A DNA stretch of 43,011 nucleotides from the NCBI GenBank assembly GCA_938085425.1, contig CALKGQ010000043.1, positions 1 to 43,011 on the forward strand, written 5' to 3'. The position numbers and the translations under genes were made by a program. Under the pieces are notes generated by a model. That model did not search any database. It was not told where the DNA came from and worked only from the letters and a program-made list of their open reading frames with translations. The stretch comes from an uncultured Flavobacteriales bacterium. GTDB lineage: Bacteria > Bacteroidota > Bacteroidia > Flavobacteriales_D > Sanyastnellaceae. Of this stretch, positions 31,894 to 40,222 are shown piece by piece (the first letter of the stretch is position 1; each line of letters opens with the position of its first letter).

Positions 31894-33912
31894 TCAGGCT
31901 TGCAAGAGCTGACGAAGGTCGTCTTCGAGCCTAGCGTTGGCCATGAAATTGCGTTCGAGGTCCTCTGCAAATGGGAAGGCCGTGTCGAGGCTGGCAGTTC
32001 GGGCCACTGCCGCATCCAAGTCTTGGAAGCAACATTCGTGGATCCTGGAGCTGATTTCCGCACCGATTCCGCCTGTCATGGTGTCTTCGTGCAGCACAAG
32101 GGCTTTTCCAGTCTTCCGTACGCTCGACATGACCAGGTCTTCGTCCCAAGGAAGCAGCGTACGCAGGTCGATGATTTCCACATCCCAATCGGGATGGGAG
32201 GCCATCAATGTTGTCGCCCAGTGAACGCCAAGGCCGTAGGTCACCAAGGTCGCTTGTGATCCTTCCCTCACCACGCACCCCTTGCCAAACTCAAGGAGGT
32301 AGTCCTCCTCAGGGACGGGGCCTGTAAGGCTGCGGTACAAAAGTTTGTGTTCAAAAAACAACACGGGGTTGGGGTCGTCGATGGCCATGCGCAGCAGACC
32401 CTTGGCATCGCCAGGGGTCGAAGGGTAGGCGATTTTCAACCCAGGCACATGGAAGAACCATGCCTCCGTGCTTTGGCTGTGGTAGGGGCCGGCACCAACG
32501 CCACCTCCGGTGGGCATTCGGACGACCACATCGGCCGCTTGTCCCCACCTCCAATGGATTTTGGCGAGGTTGTTGACGATTTGGTTGAAGCCACACGTCA
32601 CAAAGTCGCTGAACTGCATTTCCACCATCGCCTTTTTGCCGGCGATGGACAGTCCCAATCCCGCGCCCACAATGGCGGACTCGCAAAGGGGAGTGTTCCG
32701 CACGCGTTCCTCACCAAAGGCGTCGACAAACCCATCGGTGACCTTGAAGACGCCCCCGTAGGATCCAATGTCTTGGCCCATCAACACCAAGTTGGGGTGT
32801 TGTTCCATGCTGGTGCGAAGGCCCTCGGTGATGGCGTCGATGAAGCGAAGTTCTCGCCCTTGGGCCTCTGGCGCCTCCATGCTGCCTTGAGGGGTGCCTG
32901 CGGCAAAACGGTCGAGCAACTCCTGAGGCGTAGATGCTTCAATGGATGGCTCCGCTGCTGCGGCCTTCAAGCCCGTCAGGATCTTTCCTTTGATCCTCTC
33001 TGCCATCTCTGATTCGGTGGCCTCGTCCAAGACCTTGGACGCCTGCAAATGCGCCCGGAGTCGGTCCACGGGATCCACCTTGCCCCAGGTTTCAATCAGG
33101 CCTTCTGGATAGTATTTGGTGCCGGAGGCTTCTTCGTGACCTCTCACTCGGAACGTCTTAAATTCCAATATGATAGGTCTTGGTCGTTCGCGTAAAGATT
33201 CAACTGAATTTCGCACCGCGTGGTACACGGCAAACAAGTCGTTGCCGTCCACCTGAATGGCATCTTCTTCGGGAATGCCGTAGCCGATGGCCTTGTCGGT
33301 GAAGTGGGCACAACGGAACTGCTGGTCGCTCGGTGTGGAGAGTCCCCACGCGTTGTTTTCGATGCCAATGATGACCGGCAGTTGCCACACGGCGGCGACG
33401 TTGACAGCCTCGTGGAAGTCGCCCTCTGAAGCGCCGCCGTCGCCGGTGAAGACGAAGGAGCATCCGCCAGAGCCGTCCAGTTTCTCCGAAAGGGCCACCC
33501 CGTCGGCCAAACCGAGTTGAGGCCCCAGGTGGCTGATCATCCCCACAATGTGGTGTTCCGGGCTGCCAAAGTGAAAGCTTCGGTCACGGCCCTTCGTGAA
33601 CCCATGGTCCTTGCCTTGGAATTGGGCGAAGAGGCGGTCCAATGGCACGTCCCGTGTGGTGAAGATGCCGAGGTTGCGGTGCATGGGGAAGATGAACTTG
33701 TCCCGTGGCATGGCCGCGGCGACCCCCACGGAAATGGCCTCCTGGCCAAGGCCGCTGAACCATTTGCTGATCTTTCCTTGCCGCAGTTGCGACATCATTT
33801 TTTCCTCGATCATCCGAGGAAGCAAGAGCTTCTCGAACAGGTCGCGTTGTGCCTCCGGCCCCAGGTCTTGGGCGTCGAACAGCAAGGGATTGTGTGGGAA
33901 CGTCTCCGACAT
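31894..33912 (-). CDS. Fused alpha/beta 2-oxoacid dehydrogenase E1 component
   Basis: 672 aa from ATG 33912, 5 nt after a -7 box. The first ~330 residues are E1 alpha: KWFSGLGQEAISVGVA, FPMHRNLGIF, TPP motif FTGDGGASEGDFHEAVN with IGIENNAWGLST (about 155-190), and EFKTFRVRGHEEAS. From about 350 on is E1 beta: LRFIDAITEGLRTSMEQH, GQDIGSYGGVFKVTDGF, VRNTPLCESAIVGAGLGLSI, VRMPTGGGVGAGPYHSQSTE. It decarboxylates pyruvate or branched-chain 2-oxoacids and loads lipoyl E2. The fused form is usual in Bacteroidota and often branched-chain. E2 and E3 genes are not in this window. Confidence 0.93.
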   Translation of the reverse strand: MSETFPHNPLLFDAQDLGPEAQRDLFEKLLLPRMIEEKMMSQLRQGKISKWFSGLGQEAISVGVAAAMPRDKFIFPMHRNLGIFTTRDVPLDRLFAQFQGKDHGFTKGRDRSFHFGSPEHHIVGMISHLGPQLGLADGVALSEKLDGSGGCSFVFTGDGGASEGDFHEAVNVAAVWQLPVIIGIENNAWGLSTPSDQQFRCAHFTDKAIGYGIPEEDAIQVDGNDLFAVYHAVRNSVESLRERPRPIILEFKTFRVRGHEEASGTKYYPEGLIETWGKVDPVDRLRAHLQASKVLDEATESEMAERIKGKILTGLKAAAAEPSIEASTPQELLDRFAAGTPQGSMEAPEAQGRELRFIDAITEGLRTSMEQHPNLVLMGQDIGSYGGVFKVTDGFVDAFGEERVRNTPLCESAIVGAGLGLSIAGKKAMVEMQFSDFVTCGFNQIVNNLAKIHWRWGQAADVVVRMPTGGGVGAGPYHSQSTEAWFFHVPGLKIAYPSTPGDAKGLLRMAIDDPNPVLFFEHKLLYRSLTGPVPEEDYLLEFGKGCVVREGSQATLVTYGLGVHWATTLMASHPDWDVEIIDLRTLLPWDEDLVMSSVRKTGKALVLHEDTMTGGIGAEISSRIHECCFQDLDAAVARTASLDTAFPFAEDLERNFMANARLEDDLRQLLQA

Positions 33913-33917
33913 GTTCA

Positions 33918-33925
33918 CGAAGGTA
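33918..33925 (-). promoter_or_regulatory. -7 box TACCTTCG of the E1 gene
   Basis: It lies 5 nt before ATG 33912, a leaderless arrangement, back to back with 33937-33944. Confidence 0.6.
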
Positions 33926-33936
33926 GTTCCAGCCGG

Positions 33937-33944
33937 TATCTTCG
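33937..33944 (+). promoter_or_regulatory. -7 box TATCTTCG of the FAD dehydrogenase gene
   Basis: It lies 10 nt before ATG 33955. Confidence 0.55.
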
Positions 33945-33954
33945 CATTCAAACC

Positions 33955-35556
33955 ATGAGCGGCACTTCTTCACAAATTCAGGTTCGGGTGCTTCCCGAAG
34001 AGGTCCAGCAACACGATGTCTTGCGCCAGGCGGTGCAACGTCAGTTGCGCAAGGAGGGGCGCCCTCCATTGGATCCGGAGATGGAGATCAGGGTCAGACG
34101 CCGGAGTTGGGACGCCCGAAAGCGACCCGTCAAGGCCCAGTTGCTCGTAGAGTGGGGCGAGACTCCTTCCCCCAAATCCTGGGCATGGCCCACCTTGCCG
34201 CAAGGCGCTCCTGAAGTGCTGATTGTAGGCGCTGGACCTGCCGGACTGTATGCGGCCTTGGAATGCCTGCAACACGGCGTCCGGCCGGTGGTGGTGGAGC
34301 GCGGCAAGGATGTGCGGGCGCGCCGAAGGGATTTGGCCAAATTGAACAAGGAGCACGTCGTTCATCCCGATTCGAATTATTGCTTTGGGGAGGGGGGCGC
34401 CGGAACGTACAGCGACGGCAAGCTCTACACAAGGAGCAAAAAGAGAGGCGATGTCCGCGAGGCCTTGGAATGGTTGGTGGCCCATGGCGCAGATCCAGAG
34501 ATTTTGGTGGAGGCCCATCCCCACATCGGCACCAACCGCTTGCCTGCCGTGGTGACCGCCATGCGGGAAAGCATTGAAAAGGCAGGAGGCAAGGTCTTGT
34601 TTGGGCACCGCGTGTCGGAATTGATGGTGGACAACGGCAGGTGCACAGGGGTGAAGGCCATGGTCCTGCACCCGGAAGAGGAGGAGCACGAGGTGACACT
34701 CCATGCCAAGGCCGTGGTGTTGGCCACAGGGCACAGCGCACGCGACATTTTTGAGTGCCTGCATGCCCAAGGTCTTGAGATTGAGGCCAAACCCTTTGCC
34801 TTGGGCGTCAGGGTGGAACATCCGCAACTCTGGGTGGACCATGTGCAATACCATGGAGAGCAGGTGGCCGACCGTTTGCCGCCTGCGAGTTACAGTTTGG
34901 TGTGCCAGGTGGAAGGCCGCGGGGTGCACAGCTTTTGCATGTGCCCCGGAGGCATTGTCGCCCCTTGTGCCACGGCGCCAGGAGAAGTGGTCACCAATGG
35001 ATGGTCGCCGTCCAAACGCAACAATCCCTATGCCAATTCAGGCATGGTGGTGCAGATTGGTCCTGAGGATTGGGAGCCGTTGGGGTTCCATGGTCCGCTC
35101 GGAGGGTTGGCCTTTCAGCAACATGTCGAACGAACCTGCTGGGAGGCAGCCGGTGGGAGCCAGGCAGCTCCAGCACAGCGCTTGAAGGACTTTGTGGCCG
35201 GTCGAAGGTCGGAGAGCCTTCCCAAGAGTTCATACGTTCCTGGGACGACCTCGGTTCGTGTGGACCAAATCTTGCCCGACGTGGTCGCCAAGAGTTTGAA
35301 AAAAGGATTTGAGTCGTTTGGCCAGAAAATGCGTGGCTTCCTGCACGACGACGCGGTGGTTTTGGCCCCTGAATCGCGGACGAGCAGCCCCGTCAGAATC
35401 CCAAGAGACCCGGACACTTTGCAGCATCCGGGTCTTCAGGGATTGTACCCAGCGGGCGAAGGTGGAGGCTACGCCGGAGGGATTTTGTCGGCTGCAATGG
35501 ACGGTCGGAAAACCGCCCAGGCTGCCATTCATGCGTGGGCCCAGTTGGGGCATTGA
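33955..35556 (+). CDS. FAD-dependent dehydrogenase (COG2509-like NAD(P)/FAD oxidoreductase)
   Basis: 533 aa from ATG 33955; the long upstream open frame is antisense to the E1 gene and precedes the promoter. The N-terminal ~85 residues form a small extra domain (VRVLPEEVQQHDVLRQAVQR, EMEIRVRRRSWDARKRPVKA). Then FAD motif VLIVGAGPAGLYAALE (about 88-103), VVVERGKDVRARRRDLAKLN, YCFGEGGAGTYSDGKLYTRS, AVVLATGHSARDIFE, and the C-terminal GLYPAGEGGGYAGGILSAAM. The substrate is unknown for the family. It is divergent from the E1 gene, 42 bp between start codons. Its stop lies 1 nt from the convergent OmpA-like gene. Confidence 0.9.
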   Translation: MSGTSSQIQVRVLPEEVQQHDVLRQAVQRQLRKEGRPPLDPEMEIRVRRRSWDARKRPVKAQLLVEWGETPSPKSWAWPTLPQGAPEVLIVGAGPAGLYAALECLQHGVRPVVVERGKDVRARRRDLAKLNKEHVVHPDSNYCFGEGGAGTYSDGKLYTRSKKRGDVREALEWLVAHGADPEILVEAHPHIGTNRLPAVVTAMRESIEKAGGKVLFGHRVSELMVDNGRCTGVKAMVLHPEEEEHEVTLHAKAVVLATGHSARDIFECLHAQGLEIEAKPFALGVRVEHPQLWVDHVQYHGEQVADRLPPASYSLVCQVEGRGVHSFCMCPGGIVAPCATAPGEVVTNGWSPSKRNNPYANSGMVVQIGPEDWEPLGFHGPLGGLAFQQHVERTCWEAAGGSQAAPAQRLKDFVAGRRSESLPKSSYVPGTTSVRVDQILPDVVAKSLKKGFESFGQKMRGFLHDDAVVLAPESRTSSPVRIPRDPDTLQHPGLQGLYPAGEGGGYAGGILSAAMDGRKTAQAAIHAWAQLGH

Positions 35557-35557
35557 G

Positions 35558-37249
35558 TCATTTGGCGGCGGTCAGCGTGTGGTCGGCTTGAGGCTGTGCG
35601 GATGCCGCCCTTGCCTGTGCCACGGACACCTTTTCGCCGTCGATTTCAGCGACCAAAAAAGCATCCTCAAAACCATCGTTTCGCGCCGACAACAGATGCT
35701 GTCGTGCCGTTTCTTCAGCGGCGACGCCTGCTGTGAGGTAGCGGTGGGTGCCATCCTCGGCCAGTCGTTGTTCGATGTGGCCCATGTTCAAGAAGGCATT
35801 CAAAACCTCGACAGGCACACCGTCAGTGTACCGGCCCAGCTGGACGTGGTACGTGATGACCGCAACGTGGAAGGTTTCGGCCACCTTTTGCACGGATTCT
35901 TGGCGAATCGACTCCAAGGCCGCGGCTTCTTCCAAGGAGATCCTCACGCCATTGCGGTAGGCCGTCACAAACGCGTCTGAATGGCTTTGCGACTTGGCTG
36001 TGGCCAAGGCGGCCCGCGCAGCACTGAGCCTCTCGTGTTCTTTGCCCACGTGCACCGTCAACCCCTCTTCACCTGCGACAGCTTCCACCCGGTCTGAGCC
36101 GTACATGTCCGTGGAAGGCGCGAATGCAGTGAGGTAGGCTCCATATTGGACGCGGTAAGTCACCCCGGGGTTGTACACTTTTTCACGCAGGTCGTGGAGC
36201 ATTTTTTGCTCTGTTTGGGCCGCCGTGTTGCCGACGGTCTCGAGCATTTGCGCCATTTGGGCTGCAGTCAATTCCGAGATCACCACCGCGCTGTCTTGTG
36301 CAAAAGTCGCGGGATCGCCTTTGGCTGGCGCGTACAAGGCCTTCCACTCGGCAAGTGAAATCGTCTGGCCATGTTCGTTCACCAGCATGTCCGGGCTGTT
36401 GGGCTCGAGGTCCCTGTGGTCAGGCACCCCGTCGGCGTCGCTGTCCAGGGCGCATCCATTTTTGTCGACAATGGCGCCGAGTTCCGTGCCACCGCAAAGA
36501 TCCTTGACGTCTTTCACACCGTCGCCGTCGGCATCCACACCCAAGGCGAGGAAGTCTTCGGGAAACAATGTCTTGAGGTAGGTCTTTCCGCGGCCGAGCT
36601 GGAAGCCCAAGCCGGCCTGGGCCGTGCGCCAGTTGGCACCGGCTCCGGGAATGGCTGTGACCGCCAAAGTGGCGTGCAGCCGTCTTGTGAGTTGAACATC
36701 CACTCCAGCGCGTAAAGGAATTGCCATGCCGCTGCTGCGCTCCAAGGTGGTTTCGAACACATTGTCACGGGTCAAAGGGCTTGGACGTTCGATGTCAGGC
36801 ATGGGCACGGGCTGGATGGTTCCGTAGAGCAACCCGTCGTCCCAAAGGTGGTACGTAGATCCTGCTGCGTCTTGCTCGTCTGCACGAAGGGCAGAGGTCT
36901 GCCAGCTGAGGCCTGCACCAGCCCAAGGCCGAATGGCATGCGATTCCGCTCCAAACGCCAAGTAGCGAACCCCAGCACCCAATGTTTGGGTCGAAGCTTG
37001 GTGCATGACCACACCGCGGTCACGGGTGGCACGCGCAGAGAGCAAGTCGAGGTCCACACTCCAATGGCTGCCCACGGCTTGGGACATGGAAAAGCCTCGG
37101 CTCAGCGAGGCGTTCATGTCCTGAACTGCGGTGGTGCCAGACGATGCGCTCAGGCTGGGTTGTGCCCAGGCTTGGCCCGTCGAAAGAAGCGCAATTGCCA
37201 CCCCCGCGGTGCGGAGTGTGGCCATAAGAGATGTCATAGGGTCCTTCAT
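35558..37249 (-). CDS. Outer-membrane protein: beta-barrel-like domain, TSP type-3 repeats and two SPOR-like domains
   Basis: 563 aa from ATG 37249. Signal peptide to about residue 29 (ALLSTGQAWAQ). Residues 30-230 have an OmpA-like barrel pattern (HWSVDLDLLSARA, LGAGVRYLAFGAE, RAGVDVQLTRRLHATLAVTA, LGFQLGRG). About 236-275 contains thrombospondin type-3 calcium repeats (DADGDGVKDVKDLCGG, DSDADGVPDHRD). Two SPOR-like units follow (YRVQYGAYLTAF ... DAFVTAYRNGVRI near 363-445; YHVQLGRYTDG ... DAFLVAEIDGEKV near 466-545). SPOR domains bind denuded peptidoglycan, so the protein may link the outer membrane to the wall. The OmpA C-terminal domain is absent. A weak box TACCTCCA lies 5 nt upstream (37255-37262). 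Confidence 0.8.
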   Translation of the reverse strand: MKDPMTSLMATLRTAGVAIALLSTGQAWAQPSLSASSGTTAVQDMNASLSRGFSMSQAVGSHWSVDLDLLSARATRDRGVVMHQASTQTLGAGVRYLAFGAESHAIRPWAGAGLSWQTSALRADEQDAAGSTYHLWDDGLLYGTIQPVPMPDIERPSPLTRDNVFETTLERSSGMAIPLRAGVDVQLTRRLHATLAVTAIPGAGANWRTAQAGLGFQLGRGKTYLKTLFPEDFLALGVDADGDGVKDVKDLCGGTELGAIVDKNGCALDSDADGVPDHRDLEPNSPDMLVNEHGQTISLAEWKALYAPAKGDPATFAQDSAVVISELTAAQMAQMLETVGNTAAQTEQKMLHDLREKVYNPGVTYRVQYGAYLTAFAPSTDMYGSDRVEAVAGEEGLTVHVGKEHERLSAARAALATAKSQSHSDAFVTAYRNGVRISLEEAAALESIRQESVQKVAETFHVAVITYHVQLGRYTDGVPVEVLNAFLNMGHIEQRLAEDGTHRYLTAGVAAEETARQHLLSARNDGFEDAFLVAEIDGEKVSVAQARAASAQPQADHTLTAAK

Positions 37250-37305
37250 GAGAATGGAGGTAGGATTCACTTTCCTTACGCCTCCAGCCTCTGAAAGGTT
37301 ACGTC

Positions 37306-38439
37306 TTACGCAAGACCGGCCATGGATTGTCCAATGTGCGTGCCGATGGCCACCCCCATGCCTCCAAGCCGGACCCCCACATAAAGACCGGGCTTGACTT
37401 CTTGGACGATGGGCAAACGCATGGAACCTACGCCCAGCTGTCCCGTCCATCGATGGGCCGTGGCAAAAGCTTCCGCACCTTGGATGTGCCTTTGTGCCCA
37501 CGCCACAAGCCGTTCCTCCGATTCTCCGGGATCCTGGCAATCCCACTGTCTACCTCCGCCAATCAAGATGCGTCCATCCACCTCCCTGGCGTAGACGTAG
37601 CCTCGGTCGTGGTGAACCGTGGAGGTCAAACGCAATTCTGGGAGAGGCTGACTGACCAGGACCATGTTGGGCACAGGCCCAACGTCCACAGGCACCAAAT
37701 CAGAGGCCAAAGCATTCGTGGCGAGAAACACGCGGGAGGCATTCAATACACCATGGGGCGTGGCCAAGGACCAGCCTTCGGGGGCGGCCTCCACGGACTC
37801 AATGGACATCCCCGCAAGCCATTGGATGCCCGCAGGGGCGAGGGCTGACCGCATGGAGGCGATCATGCGTGCCGTGTCCACATCGCCTTCCAATGGGCTC
37901 GAGATGCTACCGCATAGTTCGCGCAGACCGCTCTGGTTTGCGGTGGTTTCAGCAAACACCTCCCGGCCCATGATGGGGGCGAGCTGTTGGTTCAAGACAG
38001 GGAGAAAGTCCTTCGCCTCGGCGTGCAAATCTGGATCGGTGAAGGCTTCCACGGCCCCACAAGCCCGGTAGGCAATGGCCTTGTCCCCCCAAGTATCTCG
38101 GAGCGCCAAGAGTCCCTTCCATCTCATCTCGACCATTGCCAAGGTGGCGTCTGGTCCCATTTGCTTCCAGTCGTCCAAGAGCTCGGATGGACTGCCAAAA
38201 CAGGCAAATCCAGCATTCCTCGTGGAAGCGCTCCCAATGGGCGCCCGGTCCACGATGGAAATTGTCCAAGAGGGGTGCCGCTTGCGAAGAGCCAGCGCCG
38301 CATTCATGCCCACAATGCCAGCGCCCACCACAACAGCATCTTGGGTTGGAACCCAATGCTTTGATTCCCAGAAGCTGAATCCCGAAGGGGAGTCGGGGTC
38401 CTTTGCGGAGAAACCCGTATTTTTCGGCTGACCTGACAT
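37306..38439 (-). CDS. FAD-dependent oxidoreductase, DAO (glycine/D-amino acid oxidase) family
   Basis: 377 aa. Rossmann motif DAVVVGAGIVGMNAALAL (34-51), IVDRAPIGSASTRNAGFACF (FAD and substrate loop), GRILIGGGRQWDC, and the C-terminal GLYVGVRLGGMGVAIGTHIG. It oxidises an amine or amino acid with FAD; the true substrate cannot be read. The start ATG 38439 is the only plausible one: no in-frame start lies closer to the FAD motif, and a perfect -7 box TAGGTTTG ends 4 nt before it. That ATG overlaps the ATG of the divergent gene. It is followed after 56 nt by the OmpA-like gene. Confidence 0.88.
   Translation of the reverse strand: MSGQPKNTGFSAKDPDSPSGFSFWESKHWVPTQDAVVVGAGIVGMNAALALRKRHPSWTISIVDRAPIGSASTRNAGFACFGSPSELLDDWKQMGPDATLAMVEMRWKGLLALRDTWGDKAIAYRACGAVEAFTDPDLHAEAKDFLPVLNQQLAPIMGREVFAETTANQSGLRELCGSISSPLEGDVDTARMIASMRSALAPAGIQWLAGMSIESVEAAPEGWSLATPHGVLNASRVFLATNALASDLVPVDVGPVPNMVLVSQPLPELRLTSTVHHDRGYVYAREVDGRILIGGGRQWDCQDPGESEERLVAWAQRHIQGAEAFATAHRWTGQLGVGSMRLPIVQEVKPGLYVGVRLGGMGVAIGTHIGQSMAGLA
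38418..38425 (+). promoter_or_regulatory. -7-like box TATTTTTC of the coiled-coil gene, inside the DAO gene
   Basis: It lies 12 nt before ATG 38438, within the first codons of the divergent oxidase gene. The match is moderate. Confidence 0.35.
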
Positions 38440-40219
38440 GATGCAAACCTACGCGACACCCCTCCAAGCGATTTTCGCTTCCTTGGCCTTGACTTTGGCC
38501 TGCATGAATGCCTCTTGGGCACAATCGGAACTGATTGTGAGTGGGACCTTGCGAAACGAAGACACCAAGGCCAAACTCGCAGAGGTGGAGGTGAGCGTTT
38601 TGCAGAATGGGGAGCCATTCGACCAGATCACAGCCGACCGCAACGGACGCTACTTCTTGGAGTTGCCCATGGGGCAGGACTACACCATCGTTTTTGGGAC
38701 CCAAGGCATGGTGTCCAAGCGTGTCCAGATCAACAGTTCAGGCACGCCGGAAGGCGTCTTGGAGGAGGGGTTCATGTTTGACCTCGACATGTCCCTTTTT
38801 GACAACGTCGAAGGGTTTGACACCAGCATTTTGGACACCCCCATTGGGATTGCGTCCTTCGACGACAGAAGTGAGCGCATTCAGTTTGACTTGGACCACA
38901 CCAACGACATGCGCAGGCGCATTGACAGGGAGCTGGACCGTTTGGCCAATCTGGAGGAAGATCTTGAACGCGCACAGATGCGCTACGACAACGCCATGGA
39001 AGATGCCGCAAGGGCGGAGGCCCGGGAGCGATGGGAGGATGCCTACGAGGAATTTGAGAAGGCATTGTCCTTCATTCCAGGGGATGAAAGGGCCCAGGCA
39101 GGAATGGACAGGATGGGACGTGCGTTGGGCGCTTTGGCCCAAGCCGAGGAAGATGCACAACGGGCACTGGAGGAAGCCGCGGCAGAGGAGGCTGCTGCAT
39201 TGGCTGCGGAGGAGGCCGCGGCTGCGGCTCTCTTGGCGGAAGAAGCCGCTGCTGCGGATGCTGCAGCGCGTGCCGAAGAGGCTGCTGCCCGGCAGGCGGA
39301 GGCCGCCGCACGTGCCGAAGAAGCTGCAGCACGCGAGGCAGAGGCCGAGGCAAGCCAACCCGATGCGCCTGAGGAACAGGAAGCCCCTGAGGAGGAGGTG
39401 CAAGAAGAACTTGAAGAGGAGCCCGTGGTCAACGTTCCAGAACCACAGGTGGTCCCTGAGGAAAGAGAGGACAATTCTGGTGCTTTGTTGGAGGCTACGG
39501 AAGCCGAGTGGAAGCGCAAGCAAGACCAACTTGAAGCCGATCGCAAGGCACGTCAAGCCCAAGCCCAGGCCAGGGCAAAGAATTGGTCCCAACGGGCCAG
39601 CAACGCCGAGGATGAGGCCGAGGCTTACTACCGAAAGGCCCTTGAGTCAGAGCGTCAGGCCACGGCCGCTGACGTCCAAGACGTCAAGGACGGACAAATG
39701 ATTCAGTCGGAGAGATGGAAGGCAGAGGCCGCAGGACGTGCCCGCAATGCCCGCAAAGAGATGATGTCCTTGGACAATGGGACACGAACGGCTTTGGCCC
39801 GGGACATCGACCTGCCTTATGAGGGGAGAGAGGCAGAGCATCGCCGCAAGCGGACTGCAAGCTGGGATGAGCTGGAGTCGTTCAAGCGCGCCAACCAGAC
39901 CCGGCAAAACACCCAGGCCCAGGCAGTCAAGAACAGGGGCCAGAGTGCTTTGATGGAGATGGACATGAAGGTGGCGGCGTCCAAAGAGCGCGGCTTTGAT
40001 TTGTCCTTGCCTCCTGAAGACCGTGACATCCCACAAGGGGTGCACGAGACGAGTTACGAGATTCAAAATGGTTTGGTCATCATGCGGACGGTCCGCGACG
40101 GAGATGTCGTGCAGCGGTACCGGAAAGTGGTCATGAAGACCGGCACCTATTACTTCTGCGGGGACCAAAGCATCACCAAAGACCGCTGGATGTTGGAAAC
40201 CAACTTGTCCTTCGACTGA
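38438..40219 (+). CDS. Exported Ala/Glu-rich coiled-coil protein with N-terminal carboxypeptidase-regulatory-like domain
   Basis: 593 aa (ATG 38438, or the next codon). Signal peptide to about 29 (LACMNASWAQ). Residues 30-100 resemble a transthyretin-like CarboxypepD_reg domain (LIVSGTLRNEDTKAKLAEVE, DRNGRYFLELPMGQDYTIVF). About 155-235 is TPR-like (WEDAYEEFEKALSFIPGDERAQAGM). About 235-310 is almost pure Ala/Glu/Arg coiled coil. An acidic Pro-rich bridge, more coiled coil, and a compact C-terminal domain (YEIQNGLVIMRTVRDGDVV, QRYRKVVMKTGTYYF) follow. It was not assigned to a named family. It probably spans the periplasm and works with the TonB-like gene 3 nt downstream. Confidence 0.78.
   Translation: MMQTYATPLQAIFASLALTLACMNASWAQSELIVSGTLRNEDTKAKLAEVEVSVLQNGEPFDQITADRNGRYFLELPMGQDYTIVFGTQGMVSKRVQINSSGTPEGVLEEGFMFDLDMSLFDNVEGFDTSILDTPIGIASFDDRSERIQFDLDHTNDMRRRIDRELDRLANLEEDLERAQMRYDNAMEDAARAEARERWEDAYEEFEKALSFIPGDERAQAGMDRMGRALGALAQAEEDAQRALEEAAAEEAAALAAEEAAAAALLAEEAAAADAAARAEEAAARQAEAAARAEEAAAREAEAEASQPDAPEEQEAPEEEVQEELEEEPVVNVPEPQVVPEEREDNSGALLEATEAEWKRKQDQLEADRKARQAQAQARAKNWSQRASNAEDEAEAYYRKALESERQATAADVQDVKDGQMIQSERWKAEAAGRARNARKEMMSLDNGTRTALARDIDLPYEGREAEHRRKRTASWDELESFKRANQTRQNTQAQAVKNRGQSALMEMDMKVAASKERGFDLSLPPEDRDIPQGVHETSYEIQNGLVIMRTVRDGDVVQRYRKVVMKTGTYYFCGDQSITKDRWMLETNLSFD
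38444..38451 (-). promoter_or_regulatory. -7 box TAGGTTTG of the DAO gene, inside the coiled-coil gene
   Basis: Exact consensus, 4 nt before ATG 38439, lying in codons 3-5 of the divergent gene. Confidence 0.6.
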
Positions 40220-40222
40220 TCC

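Noticed and set aside
33517-33954. N-terminal extension of the FAD dehydrogenase frame
   Set aside because: It is antisense to the E1 alpha coding region and upstream of the -7 box at 33937.
39170-39350. GCNGARGCN-rich DNA that looks like a tandem repeat
   Set aside because: There is no fixed repeat unit. It is low-complexity coding for an Ala/Glu coiled coil.
38738-39592. 284-codon minus-strand ORF, Leu/Cys/Ser rich
   Set aside because: It is the antisense image of the Ala/Glu-rich coiled-coil coding region. Its composition is explained by that bias.
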